NCBI GenBank assembly: GCA_036375275.1
Contig: DASUSF010000308.1
Coordinates: forward strand, 1-14,453
Source: DASUSF01 sp036375275
GTDB taxonomy: Bacteria > Pseudomonadota > Alphaproteobacteria > Geminicoccales > Geminicoccaceae
DNA length: 14,453 nt
Direction: 5' to 3'
The stretch's first letter is position 1. Each line of letters starts with the position of its first letter. Of this stretch, positions 1 to 6,338 are shown one piece after another. Position numbers and translations under genes: made by a program. Below the pieces are notes generated by a model. That model saw only the letters and a program-made list of their open reading frames with translations, was not told where the DNA came from and ran no database searches.

Positions 1-416
1 TGCTGGCCGGCATCGGCAACGCGTACTCCGACGAGATCCTGCACCGGGCCAGGCTCTCGCCGGTGACGCTCACCGGACGGCTCGACGACGCCGCCCTCGC
101 ACGGCTGTTCGAGGCGACCCGCGCGACGCTCGTCGAGTGGACCGAGCGCCTGCGGGAGGAGACCGGCGCGGCCTTCCCGGAGAAGGTCACCGCGTTCCGG
201 CCCGGGATGGCAGCGCACGGCAGGTACCGAGCGCCGTGCCCGGTCTGCGGCACCGCGATCCAGCGGATCCGCTACGCCAACAACGAGACCAACTACTGCC
301 CGCGCTGCCAGACCGGCGGCCGGGTGCTCGCCGACCGCGGCCTGTCGCGCCTGCTCGGCCGGGACTGGCCGAAGACCATCGAGGAGCTGGAGGTGCTGCG
401 CGGTCGCGCCCGATGA
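1..416 (+). CDS. Fpg/Nei family DNA glycosylase, C-terminal part (5' end outside window)
   Basis: Base-excision repair glycosylase/AP lyase that removes damaged bases from DNA. The gene enters from the left edge in the frame of base 3, and only about the last 137 residues are present. The first visible residues read LAGIGNAYSDEIL, the conserved helix-two-turn-helix block of the Fpg/Nei family. The C-terminus is a complete zinc finger: Cys codons at 237, 246, 297 and 306 form CPVC and CPRC pairs, and the finger ends in CQTGG, as in Fpg/Nei zinc fingers that contact DNA. The AYSDEIL variant resembles the Nei-like proteins of alphaproteobacteria and actinobacteria more than classical MutM (from memory of the family). 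The catalytic N-terminus (Pro2/Glu3) is not visible, so substrate preference cannot be judged. It converges on tag. The family call is very secure; the Fpg versus Nei subtype is open. Confidence 0.93.
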   Translation, partial: LAGIGNAYSDEILHRARLSPVTLTGRLDDAALARLFEATRATLVEWTERLREETGAAFPEKVTAFRPGMAAHGRYRAPCPVCGTAIQRIRYANNETNYCPRCQTGGRVLADRGLSRLLGRDWPKTIEELEVLRGRAR

Positions 417-427
417 CGCGGCTTAAA

Positions 428-493
428 GCAACTTCCGATGAGACAGAATCGCATCGCGCCGCGACGCCCTACCGCTCATCGGAAGACAATTGC
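428..493. repeat. Large inverted repeat in the fpg-tag gap (first of two)
   Basis: CTTCCGATGAG at 432-442 is matched perfectly by its reverse complement at 475-485 (11 bp), enclosing 32 nt. The stem can extend with GCAA (428-431) against TTGC (490-493) if ACAA is bulged. The stretch is less GC-rich than the neighbouring genes and encodes nothing convincing. It may be part of a palindromic intergenic repeat or a transcript end structure. Confidence 0.7.
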
Positions 494-510
494 GCTATTT
501 CAATGGATCA

Positions 511-570
511 GAGCGGATTCACCCGATCGGAACCGCCGGCAAGGCGGTTCCGTCATATCCGGATCCGCTC
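511..570. repeat. Nested inverted repeat, terminator-like hairpin in its core
   Basis: The core is a perfect 10-bp stem, CGGAACCGCC (528-537) and its complement (543-552), with a 5-nt loop. An outer perfect 8-bp arm pair, GAGCGGAT at 511-518 and ATCCGCTC at 563-570, surrounds it. It sits exactly between two convergent genes and touches the tag stop codon region, so it could end transcription from both sides. There is no U-tract on either strand, so a classical intrinsic terminator is not shown. A dispersed palindromic repeat is the alternative. Confidence 0.65.
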
Positions 571-1191
571 CTAGCGGTCGTCGGCGGCGGCACGGCCGTG
601 GCGGAAGCAGTCGACCACATGGTCGTCGACCAGGCCGCAGGCCTGCATGAAGGCGTAGCAGATCGTCGGGCCGCAGAACCTGAAGCCCCTCTGCTTCAAC
701 GCCTTCGACATCGCCTTCGACTGCGGCGTCGCGGCCGGCACCTCGGCGAGGCTCCCGAAGCGGTTCCGGATCGGCGCGCCGTCCACGAACGACCAGACGA
801 AGCCCGACAGCCCGCCCGGCTGTCCCATCAGCTCCAGCGTCGCCCGGGCGGAGAGGATCGCGCCCTCGATCTTGGCCCGGTTGCGGACGATGCCCGGGTT
901 CTGGAGCAGGGCCGCGACCTTCGCCTCGTCGAACCGCGCGACGAGCTCGGGATCGAAGCCCCCGAACGCCGCACGAAAGTTCTCGCGCTTCCTCAGGATC
1001 GTCAGCCAGGACAGGCCGGCCTGGAAGCCCTCGAGCACCAGCATCTCGAACAGCCTCCGGTCGTCCCGGAGCGGCACGCCCCATTCCTCGTCGTGGTAGG
1101 CGCGATAGAGAGGATCGCTGCCGGCCCACCCGCACCGCGTCCTGCCGTCGTCCAATGTCGCGCTCCCGTGGTTGCCGCGGTCCCGCCCCAT
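571..1191 (-). CDS. tag: DNA-3-methyladenine glycosylase I
   Basis: Removes 3-methyladenine from alkylated DNA as the first step of base-excision repair, in the cytoplasm. The 206-residue protein is collinear with E. coli Tag: RCGW near the N-terminus, YHDEEWG, LEGFQAGLSW, KRENFRAAF, FVWSFV, TPQSKAMSKALK, and the closing GPTICYAFMQACG. The four zinc ligands are present with Tag spacing: Cys20, His33, His191 and Cys195, with 13 residues between the first pair and DHVVDC at the end. The ATG at 1191 has GGAG (1198-1201 on the plus strand) six bases upstream. A TTG at codon 13 also has a GGGAG in front and would remove a non-conserved leader, so the exact start is uncertain. It is convergent with the upstream glycosylase gene and divergent from the M48 protease, with 78 bp between. 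Confidence 0.96.
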   Translation of the reverse strand: MGRDRGNHGSATLDDGRTRCGWAGSDPLYRAYHDEEWGVPLRDDRRLFEMLVLEGFQAGLSWLTILRKRENFRAAFGGFDPELVARFDEAKVAALLQNPGIVRNRAKIEGAILSARATLELMGQPGGLSGFVWSFVDGAPIRNRFGSLAEVPAATPQSKAMSKALKQRGFRFCGPTICYAFMQACGLVDDHVVDCFRHGRAAADDR

Positions 1192-1269
1192 CCTATTCTC
1201 CGAACGGCGGCGGTCCTAGGGCAGGAGCGGGACGACGCCGGCGGGGCCCGAGGATCCGGGAGCGACCTG

Positions 1270-2268
1270 ATGCTGCTGCAAGCGTCGCCGGCGCATGGCC
1301 GACCAGAACCGCTCGACGAGGCCGAGCGGCGGCGCCACAAGCGCCGGAACCTCCTGCACTCGCTGCTCCTGCTCGGCGGCATGCTGGCCCTGGCGGGGCT
1401 CTGCGGCTGGCTGCTGTTCGGCCCCGACGGCATGATCGGGCTGATCCTCGGGATGGGTGGCGCGATCCTGCTGGCGCCGAAGGTCTCGCCCGCGCTGGTC
1501 CTGCGCATGCACCACGCCCGGCCGCTGGCGCCGCACGAGGCGCCGGAGCTGGTCCGGATCGTCGACCTCCTGGCGCGGCGCGCGGGGCTGCGCCGCCCGC
1601 CGGACCTGTACTACGTGCCGAGCCGGGTGCCGAACGCCTTCGCGGTCGGCTCCCCCGACGATGCCGCGGTCGCCGTCACCGACGGCCTGCTCCGGCGCCT
1701 GCACCCGCGGGAGCTCCTGGGCGTCCTGGCGCACGAGCTCAGCCACGTGCGCAACAACGACCTCTGGCTGATGGGCCTCGCCGACCTGATCGGCCGGATG
1801 ACCCGCGTGATGAGCGTCATGGGCGTCGCGCTGGTCGTGATCGGGCTGCCGATGTGGCTCGCGGGCGGCAGGGGGCCGCCGCTGCTCCTGATCCCGCTCC
1901 TGGTGTTCGCGCCGCAGATCACGCTCCTGCTCCAGCTCGCGCTGTCGCGGGCGCGGGAGTTCGACGCCGATCTCGACGCCGCCGGGCTGACCGGTGATCC
2001 GGAGGGCCTCGCCGCCGCGCTGGTCAAGCTGGAGCGCGCCCGGCAGAGCCTGCTCGAGCGGATCCTGATGCCCGGCTGGCGCTCGCCCGAGCCGTCGCTG
2101 CTCCGCACCCACCCGCCGACCCGGGAGCGGATCGAGCGGCTGCTCGCGCTCGGCACGCCGGCCCGGCCGCGGCTCGCCCCGGCACCGGAGGCCGCGTCCC
2201 TGGCCCCCGCCGGCTGGCCGGAGATCCGCCGTCCGCCGCGCCCGCACGTGGTCGGGTTCTTCCATTGA
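1270..2268 (+). CDS. M48 family zinc metalloprotease, HtpX-like, integral membrane
   Basis: Predicted inner-membrane endopeptidase of the HtpX/M48 family, which in other bacteria degrades misfolded membrane proteins. The 332-residue protein has two N-terminal membrane segments (about 28-50 and 53-70), then the zinc motif HELSH at 155-159. Two more hydrophobic helices follow (about 181-198 and 203-224), then SRAREFDAD, whose Glu230 is the expected third zinc ligand. The C-terminal THPPTRERIERL block is typical of M48. The reading frame stays open far upstream, but that part is antisense to tag. I chose the ATG at 1270 because GGGAG (1258-1262) lies seven bases before it and the charged ERRRHKRRN stretch then precedes the first helix, as in relatives. 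I leave the symbol blank because several M48 subfamilies share this layout. Confidence 0.93.
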   Translation: MLLQASPAHGRPEPLDEAERRRHKRRNLLHSLLLLGGMLALAGLCGWLLFGPDGMIGLILGMGGAILLAPKVSPALVLRMHHARPLAPHEAPELVRIVDLLARRAGLRRPPDLYYVPSRVPNAFAVGSPDDAAVAVTDGLLRRLHPRELLGVLAHELSHVRNNDLWLMGLADLIGRMTRVMSVMGVALVVIGLPMWLAGGRGPPLLLIPLLVFAPQITLLLQLALSRAREFDADLDAAGLTGDPEGLAAALVKLERARQSLLERILMPGWRSPEPSLLRTHPPTRERIERLLALGTPARPRLAPAPEAASLAPAGWPEIRRPPRPHVVGFFH

Positions 2269-2347
2269 CCGCGCCGACCGCAACCCGCCGCCCCTCGGGC
2301 CGCCTTTTGCGCTGCGGGGCCGGGGTGGTCCGTGGCAGGATGGGACC

Positions 2348-2674
2348 ATGAACCCGACCGAGTCGCCGCCCGTTGCGCAGCCGTCCTCCCCCGCGGGCCG
2401 CCGGCGGACGACCGTGCTCACGCTCCTCGCGCTGCTCGGTCTGCTCGGCCTCACCGCCGCGGTCATGGGCTGGGCCTGGGCCGAGATCGGCGACGTCGAG
2501 TTCACGACCCACGGCTGGGTCGCGCTCGGCCTCGGCGCCGGCCTGACCTTCCTGGTCGGCGCGCTCCTGATGGGGCTGGTGTTCTTCTCGAGCCGGCGGG
2601 GCTACGACGAGCGTGCCCACGACTGGTCGAAGGATCGCGGCCGCCCGGCGCCTGGCCCCGGCCCGGATCGCTGA
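2348..2674 (+). CDS. Small two-helix membrane protein of unknown function
   Basis: A 108-residue protein with a Pro/Ser-rich N-terminus and an Arg cluster (about 19-22). Two hydrophobic helices follow (about 23-42 and 57-81), joined by a short loop reading GDVEFTTHGW. The tail is charged (SSRRGYDERAHD) and ends in a Pro/Gly-rich stretch. Arg residues before helix 1 and after helix 2 suggest both ends face the cytoplasm. AGGATGGGA lies just before the ATG and can serve as ribosome binding site. Codon third positions are almost all G/C, as in the neighbours. It lies 79 bp after the M48 protease in the same direction and may be co-transcribed. Small proteins of this look are common in alphaproteobacteria, but I know of no assigned function. 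Confidence 0.82.
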   Translation: MNPTESPPVAQPSSPAGRRRTTVLTLLALLGLLGLTAAVMGWAWAEIGDVEFTTHGWVALGLGAGLTFLVGALLMGLVFFSSRRGYDERAHDWSKDRGRPAPGPGPDR

Positions 2675-2701
2675 TCCCGCGCCCACGGGGAGGTCGCCGG
2701 C

Positions 2702-2732
2702 AAAGAAAAAGGCCGCCGGCGAACCGGCGGCC
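2702..2732 (-). terminator. Intrinsic terminator for minus-strand transcription
   Basis: GGCCGCCGG (2711-2719) and CCGGCGGCC (2724-2732) form a perfect 9-bp stem with a 4-nt loop. Plus-strand AAAGAAAAA at 2702-2710 becomes a U-tract immediately 3' of the stem on the minus strand, while nothing U-rich follows on the plus strand. The orientation is therefore clear. It would end the candidate small RNA and any read-through from tRNA-Val. Confidence 0.85.
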
Positions 2733-2835
2733 AAAGCAACAGGGAGGCATCACAACGTCAGGGAGGACATCGGCCCGGATCTGCTGAACCAGAGGCTCTC
2801 TGCATCTCCAAGCCTGACCACAGTAAAGCGGAAGA
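2702..2835 (-). ncRNA. Candidate small RNA with two CCUCCC motifs
   Basis: The minus strand from about 2835 down to the terminator at 2702-2732 looks like a stand-alone small RNA of roughly 130 nt. It is less GC-rich than the genes, has no usable start codon after its ribosome-binding-like repeats on the plus strand, and ends in a strong intrinsic terminator. In RNA sense it carries CCUCCCUG twice (plus-strand CAGGGAGG at 2740-2747 and 2759-2766), 19 bp apart start to start. Such CCUCCC loops are known in alphaproteobacterial small RNAs such as the alpha-r14 and CcsR families, where they pair with Shine-Dalgarno sequences; that comparison is from memory. A short hairpin, CAGAG/CTCTG, lies at 2790-2802. 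The 5' end is a guess: GTTAAC with a T-rich stretch near 2827-2842 is the only promoter-like region, and I cannot assign a clean -35/-10. It could instead be a processed tail of the tRNA transcript. Confidence 0.5.
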
Positions 2836-2879
2836 AAGTTAACGGACCCCTAACGCGGCCCGGCTTTTTTTGAACGGAC

Positions 2880-2927
2880 GGCTGATGGCGCGGGCAGGGA
2901 GCGGCTGGTGGCGCAGGCAGGGGAGGC
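2880..2927. repeat. Imperfect tandem repeat, two units
   Basis: The unit beginning GGCTGATGGCGCGGGCAGGG (2880-2902) is repeated as GGCTGGTGGCGCAGGCAGGG (2903-2927), with a few changes and a 2-bp longer tail. It lies between the candidate small RNA and tRNA-Val in the non-coding stretch 2733-3006. No gene is seen in the rest of that stretch. Confidence 0.6.
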
Positions 2928-3006
2928 GGCGGCTTGGGAGCGGCGCCGGCGCGCGTGACATGCCGGCGCTGGCCGGTCCGCGGAGACGCTGATGAGCAGG
3001 AGGGGA

Positions 3007-3081
3007 TGGTGGGCGGTACTGGGATCGAACCAGTGACCCCTACGATGTCAACGTAGTGCTCTCCCGCTGAGCTAACCGCCC
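3007..3081 (-). tRNA. tRNA-Val(GAC), CCA encoded
   Basis: The minus strand folds into a complete 75-nt cloverleaf. The acceptor stem GGGCGGT pairs with ACCGCCC, the D arm reads GCTC/GAGC, the anticodon stem is CTACG/CGTAG around loop TTGACAT (anticodon GAC, valine), and the T arm is ACTGG/CCAGT around TTCGATC. The discriminator base is A, followed by a genomically encoded CCA at 3007-3009. Confidence 0.97.
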
Positions 3082-3092
3082 GCAGCAGGCGT

Positions 3093-3121
3093 TAGGTAGG
3101 TGGAAAGGTGAGGCTTGGCAA
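3093..3121 (-). promoter_or_regulatory. Probable sigma-70-type promoter of tRNA-Val
   Basis: Reading the minus strand, TTGCCA (3116-3121) and TACCTA (3093-3098) are separated by exactly 17 bp, and the tRNA 5' end lies 11 bases beyond the -10 box. Position, spacing and match to TTGACA/TATAAT make this the likely promoter. It lies just before the divergent amidohydrolase gene. Confidence 0.6.
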
Positions 3122-3229
3122 GCGGATTTGCCCGTCCTCCGGGCGGTGGCGCGACGCCGCTTGTCCCACCCGGGGCCGTATGGTCTGATGCCGTGTCTCC
3201 TTGCCGACGATGGCGGTCCCCGATTGCCG

Positions 3230-4126
3230 ATGATGCCCGATTCAGGCCCTCCGATCGAGGTCCTCCATCCGGAGGGCGGCCTCGCTCCTCTGGTTCTCAG
3301 CTCGCCCCACAGCGGCCGGCTCTACCCCCCGAACCTGCTCGCCCAGGTCGGGATCGGCATGGACGAGCTGCGCCGCCTCGAGGACGGCTGCGTCGACCGC
3401 CTGTTCGCCGGCGCCCCCGGCCTCGGCGCGCCGCTGCTCCACGCCCGCTTCGCCCGCGCCTACGTCGACCCGAACCGCGAGGCCTACGAGCTCGACGCGG
3501 ACCTGATCCGGCCGCCGCTGCCGCCCTACGTCAAGGTCGGCTCGCTCAAGGCGCGGGCCGGCCTCGGCGTCATCCCGAGCCGGATCGGCGGCCGCCGGAT
3601 CTACCGGACGCGGCTCGACTTCGCCGAGGCCGAGCGTCGGATCGACCTCGCCTACCGGCCGTACCACCGCACCCTGCAGCGCCTGCTCGACCGGCCGCAC
3701 GCCGAGTTCGGCGCGGTCCTGCTGCTCGACTGCCACTCGATGCCGAGCCAGACCGCCGACGGCACGCGCACCGGCGAGGCCCCGGTGGACGTGGCGCTCG
3801 GCGACCGCTACGGGCGAAGCTGCGCCCCGCCGGTGATCGAGCGGGCCGCCGCGGTCCTCCGCCGGGCGGGGCTCCGGGTCGGCCGCAACCAGCCCTACGC
3901 CGGCGGCCAGATCACGGCGCGCTACGGCCGCCCGGATCTCGGCATGCACGCGCTCCAGATCGAGGTGCGCCGCGACCTGTTCCTCGACGAGGCGACGCTC
4001 GAGCCGCTGCCGCGCCTGGGCGGCATGGTCCAGCTGTTCGAGGGGCTGCTGGCGGAGCTCGCGGATCTGGTCCACGCGCTCCGGCCGGCGGAGGCGCCCC
4101 TCGTCGCCTGCCCGACCGCCTCCTGA
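3230..4126 (+). CDS. N-formylglutamate amidohydrolase family protein
   Basis: Family enzymes hydrolyse N-formyl-L-glutamate to glutamate and formate, the last step of one histidine-degradation route. From the ATG at 3230 the protein has 298 residues. Landmarks in order are SSPHSG (24-29), RLEDGCVD (49-56), ARAYVDPNREAYELD, then DCHSMP (167-172), GDRYGRSC, NQPYAGGQITARYGRP and HALQIEVRRDLFLDE. The His/Asp/Glu-rich motifs fit a metal-dependent amidohydrolase. In-frame ATGs also exist at 3188 and 3128. I prefer 3230 or 3233 because relatives begin shortly before an IEVL-like strand, but no clear ribosome binding site decides it. There are no hut genes nearby, so a role in histidine use is not supported by context. 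Many alphaproteobacteria carry such stand-alone paralogues whose substrate is less certain. Confidence 0.9.
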   Translation: MMPDSGPPIEVLHPEGGLAPLVLSSPHSGRLYPPNLLAQVGIGMDELRRLEDGCVDRLFAGAPGLGAPLLHARFARAYVDPNREAYELDADLIRPPLPPYVKVGSLKARAGLGVIPSRIGGRRIYRTRLDFAEAERRIDLAYRPYHRTLQRLLDRPHAEFGAVLLLDCHSMPSQTADGTRTGEAPVDVALGDRYGRSCAPPVIERAAAVLRRAGLRVGRNQPYAGGQITARYGRPDLGMHALQIEVRRDLFLDEATLEPLPRLGGMVQLFEGLLAELADLVHALRPAEAPLVACPTAS

Positions 4127-4180
4127 GCGCGCCGCTGGCCGCGGCCTCGCCGCGGCAACGAATTCCTCACCGCTCTTCGC

Positions 4181-4213
4181 CATGCTCGCTTCGACGCGAT
4201 CGAGACGAGCATG
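4181..4213 (+). promoter_or_regulatory. Hairpin directly upstream of the transglycosylase ribosome binding site
   Basis: CATGCTCG (4181-4188) pairs perfectly with CGAGCATG (4206-4213). Inside it, after a C-A mismatch and a G-U pair, TCGA (4191-4194) pairs with TCGA (4200-4203), leaving the loop CGCGA. The stem ends one base before the GAGGAG ribosome binding site at 4215-4220. It could tune translation or bind a regulator as DNA; no function is proven. Confidence 0.5.
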
Positions 4214-4225
4214 CGAGGAGACCTC

Positions 4226-4948
4226 ATGCGGCTGCTTGCCGCCGGCCTGCTGGCCCTGGCCGCCTGGCTGCCCGCGGCACCCGCCGCAGCCGACTGGCAG
4301 GAGGACCTGTGCGGCCGGCTCGCGCGGTCGGTCGAGCGGGCGCACGGCATCCCGCGCGGCCTGGTCGAGGCGGTGGCGCTCGCGGAGTCCGGACGGTGGA
4401 ACGGCGAGGGGAGGGGCGGCCGGCCCTGGCCCTGGACCGTCACGTCCGGCGCCGACAGCTTCTACCTGCCGTCCAAGCAGGCGGCGATCGCCAAGGTCGA
4501 GGAGCTGCAGGCGCTCGGCCGGACCAACATCGACGTCGGCTGCATGCAGGTGAACCTGCACTACCACGGCGACCGGTTCGCGAGCCTGGAGCAGGCGCTC
4601 GACCCGGCGACCAACGTCCAGTACGGCGCCAGCTTCCTGCGCGCGCTGCGCGCCGAGACCCAGTCCTGGGGGCGGGCGACCGCGCGCTACCACAGCCGCA
4701 CCCCGGAGCGCGGCGAGCGCTACCGGGCCAAGGTCTACCGGCTCTGGAACGAGGTCCGGAGGCGCGGCGGGGACGGGCGCGCGCCGCAGCAGATCGCCCT
4801 CAGCGCCATCGAGCGGGAGGCCGAGCCACTGACCGGCGCCGCCATCCGTGCGGACGATGCCGGGCCGTCGCGCCTGAAACGGCCGCTGATCGATCTCCGC
4901 GCGCGGAGCGCGCCGCCCGCGGGCGTGCGCATCATGCGCGGCAACTGA
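4226..4948 (+). CDS. Secreted lytic transglycosylase, SLT domain
   Basis: Predicted periplasmic enzyme that cleaves peptidoglycan between MurNAc and GlcNAc. The 240-residue protein starts with a signal peptide (about 1-22, ending AAA before DW). The SLT fold follows: VEAVALAESGRW with catalytic Glu54, RPWPWTV, NIDVGCMQVNLHYH, ATNVQYGASFL and TARYHS. Cys29 and Cys106 could form a disulfide in the periplasm. The tail beyond about residue 180 is basic and has no recognised domain. The ATG at 4226 is chosen because GAGGAG (4215-4220) stands five bases before it. An in-frame ATG at 4211 lies inside the upstream hairpin and has no such site. It starts about 100 bp after the amidohydrolase gene, in the same direction. 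Small SLT proteins like this also accompany secretion systems, but none is encoded here. Confidence 0.92.
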   Translation: MRLLAAGLLALAAWLPAAPAAADWQEDLCGRLARSVERAHGIPRGLVEAVALAESGRWNGEGRGGRPWPWTVTSGADSFYLPSKQAAIAKVEELQALGRTNIDVGCMQVNLHYHGDRFASLEQALDPATNVQYGASFLRALRAETQSWGRATARYHSRTPERGERYRAKVYRLWNEVRRRGGDGRAPQQIALSAIEREAEPLTGAAIRADDAGPSRLKRPLIDLRARSAPPAGVRIMRGN

Positions 4949-4953
4949 GCGCC

Positions 4954-4975
4954 TCCGGCTCCGGCGAGCCCCGGA
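4954..4975 (+). terminator. Weak terminator-like hairpin after the transglycosylase gene
   Basis: Five bases after the stop codon, TCC-GGCTC (4954-4961) pairs with GAGCC and, past a CC bulge, GGA (to 4975), around a CGGC loop. The stem is followed by TCTTC, not by a real U-tract. A second hairpin, CGA-CGTGGC with GCCACG-(G)-TCG at 5003-5027, lies in the same 187-bp gap. Otherwise I see nothing there. Confidence 0.3.
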
Positions 4976-5135
4976 TCTTCGCACCCGCCGCCAGCGCCTC
5001 GCCGACGTGGCACCATCGCCACGGTCGAAGCACGAACGCGTCCCCGGCCCGGGCGCACCCGGAGGCAGGCGTTGCCGACCATCGGGCGACCGCCTAACGT
5101 CGCGCCGAGTTCTTCCGCCGGGCGGAGCCTTCGTC

Positions 5136-6338
5136 ATGTCGATCATCGCGAGCCGGCTGGCGGCCATCAAGCCGTCGCCGACGATTGCCGTGTCCTCGCT
5201 CGCGCGCGAGCTCAAGGCGCAGGGGCGGGACGTCATCGGCCTCGGCGCCGGCGAGCCGGACTTCGACACCCCGGACAACATCAAGCGGGCGGCGGTCGCC
5301 GCGATCGAGGCCGGGCAGACCAAGTACACCGCGGTCGACGGCACGCCGGAATTGAAGCGGGCGGTGGCGCGTAAGTTCGAGCGCGAGAACGGCATTGCGT
5401 ACCGGCCGGAGGAGATCAGCGTCGGCACCGGCGGCAAGCAGGTCATCTACAACGCGCTGATGGCGACCCTGGACCCGGGCGATCAGGTGATCATTCCGGC
5501 GCCGTTCTGGGTCTCGTATCCGGACATGGTCCTGCTCGCCGGCGGCGAGCCGGTGATCGTGCCGTGCTCCGACAACAAGGGCTTCAAGCTGCAGCCGGAA
5601 GACCTCGAGGAGGCGATCACGCCGCGGACCAAGTGGCTGATCCTGAACTCGCCGAACAACCCGACCGGGGCCGCGTACAGCGAGGCGGAGCTGCGCGCGC
5701 TGATCGAGGTGCTGCGCCGCCACGAGCACGTCTGGGTGCTCTCCGACGACATCTACGAGCACCTGGTCTACGACGGCTTCGCGTTCCGCACCCCGGTGCA
5801 GCTCGAGCCGGCGCTGAAGGAGCGGACGCTGACCATGAACGGCGTGGCCAAGGCCTACGCCATGACCGGCTGGCGGATCGGCTTCGCCGGCGGGCCGGTC
5901 GCGCTGATCAAGGCGATGGCGATGGTGCAGTCGCAGAGCACCTCCAACCCCTGCTCGATCAGCCAGGCGGCGGCGGTCGAGGCGCTCGACGGGCCGCAGG
6001 ACTTCATCCAGGAGCGCAACCAGGTGTTCCGCGCGCGCCGCGACCTGATCGTCGACCAGCTGAACCAGGCGCCGGGCCTGCGCTGCCATCTGCCGGAAGG
6101 CGCCTTCTATGTCTATCCGAGCTGCGCCGGGGTGATCGGGCGGCGGACGCCCGACGGCCAGGAGCTCCGGACCAGCGAGGACTTCGCCCGCTACCTCCTC
6201 GAGCACGCCGGGGTCGCGGTCGTCCACGGCACGGCGTTCGGCCTCGATCCGTTTTTGCGCATCTCCTATGCGACCGCGACCGACCTCCTCGAGGAGGCGG
6301 GGCGGCGGATCATTCGGGCGTGCGCGACGTTGACCTAG
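5136..6338 (+). CDS. aatA: Class I PLP-dependent aminotransferase, AatA-like aspartate aminotransferase
   Basis: Cytoplasmic enzyme moving the amino group between aspartate and 2-oxoglutarate. Relatives in this subgroup (Igamma) can also use prephenate or aromatic amino acids. The 400-residue protein has the full fold: GLGAGEPDFDTPDNIK near the N-terminus, YTAVDGTPELK, VGTGGKQ, PAPFWVSYPDM, NSPNNPTG with NNPTG at 174-178, LSDDIYEHLVYDG, and NGVAKAYAMTGWRIG, whose Lys239 binds pyridoxal phosphate. LRISYA follows, with Arg375 for the substrate carboxylate. Ala replaces the usual Ser just before Lys239. The frame is open further upstream, but the ATG at 5136 with GGAG (5124-5127) eight bases before it matches the family's N-terminus. 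Its 3' end overlaps the convergent DUF192 gene by 29 bp. The family call is secure; the exact substrate range and the symbol are less so. Confidence 0.94.
   Translation: MSIIASRLAAIKPSPTIAVSSLARELKAQGRDVIGLGAGEPDFDTPDNIKRAAVAAIEAGQTKYTAVDGTPELKRAVARKFERENGIAYRPEEISVGTGGKQVIYNALMATLDPGDQVIIPAPFWVSYPDMVLLAGGEPVIVPCSDNKGFKLQPEDLEEAITPRTKWLILNSPNNPTGAAYSEAELRALIEVLRRHEHVWVLSDDIYEHLVYDGFAFRTPVQLEPALKERTLTMNGVAKAYAMTGWRIGFAGGPVALIKAMAMVQSQSTSNPCSISQAAAVEALDGPQDFIQERNQVFRARRDLIVDQLNQAPGLRCHLPEGAFYVYPSCAGVIGRRTPDGQELRTSEDFARYLLEHAGVAVVHGTAFGLDPFLRISYATATDLLEEAGRRIIRACATLT

Noticed and set aside
490..1269. Upstream extension of the M48 protease frame
   Set aside because: The frame is open but antisense to tag, and the translated sequence matches nothing in M48 proteins. 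ATG 1270 has a good ribosome binding site and the right N-terminus.
2613..2873. 86-codon plus-strand frame across the terminator hairpin
   Set aside because: It overlaps the end of the small membrane-protein gene, passes through a perfect terminator stem, and has no start codon after the ribosome-binding-like CAGGGAGG repeats. The minus-strand RNA reading explains the region better.
2860..2875. Run of seven T as a plus-strand terminator
   Set aside because: No stable stem directly precedes it, and no plus-strand gene ends nearby.
3115..5097. 660-codon plus-strand frame over the amidohydrolase and transglycosylase genes
   Set aside because: Arg/Pro/Ala-rich shadow of two recognisable genes in other frames.
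5007..5135. 43-residue N-terminal extension of the aminotransferase
   Set aside because: Low-complexity Pro/Arg/Gly sequence absent from the family; ATG 5136 with GGAG upstream fits.
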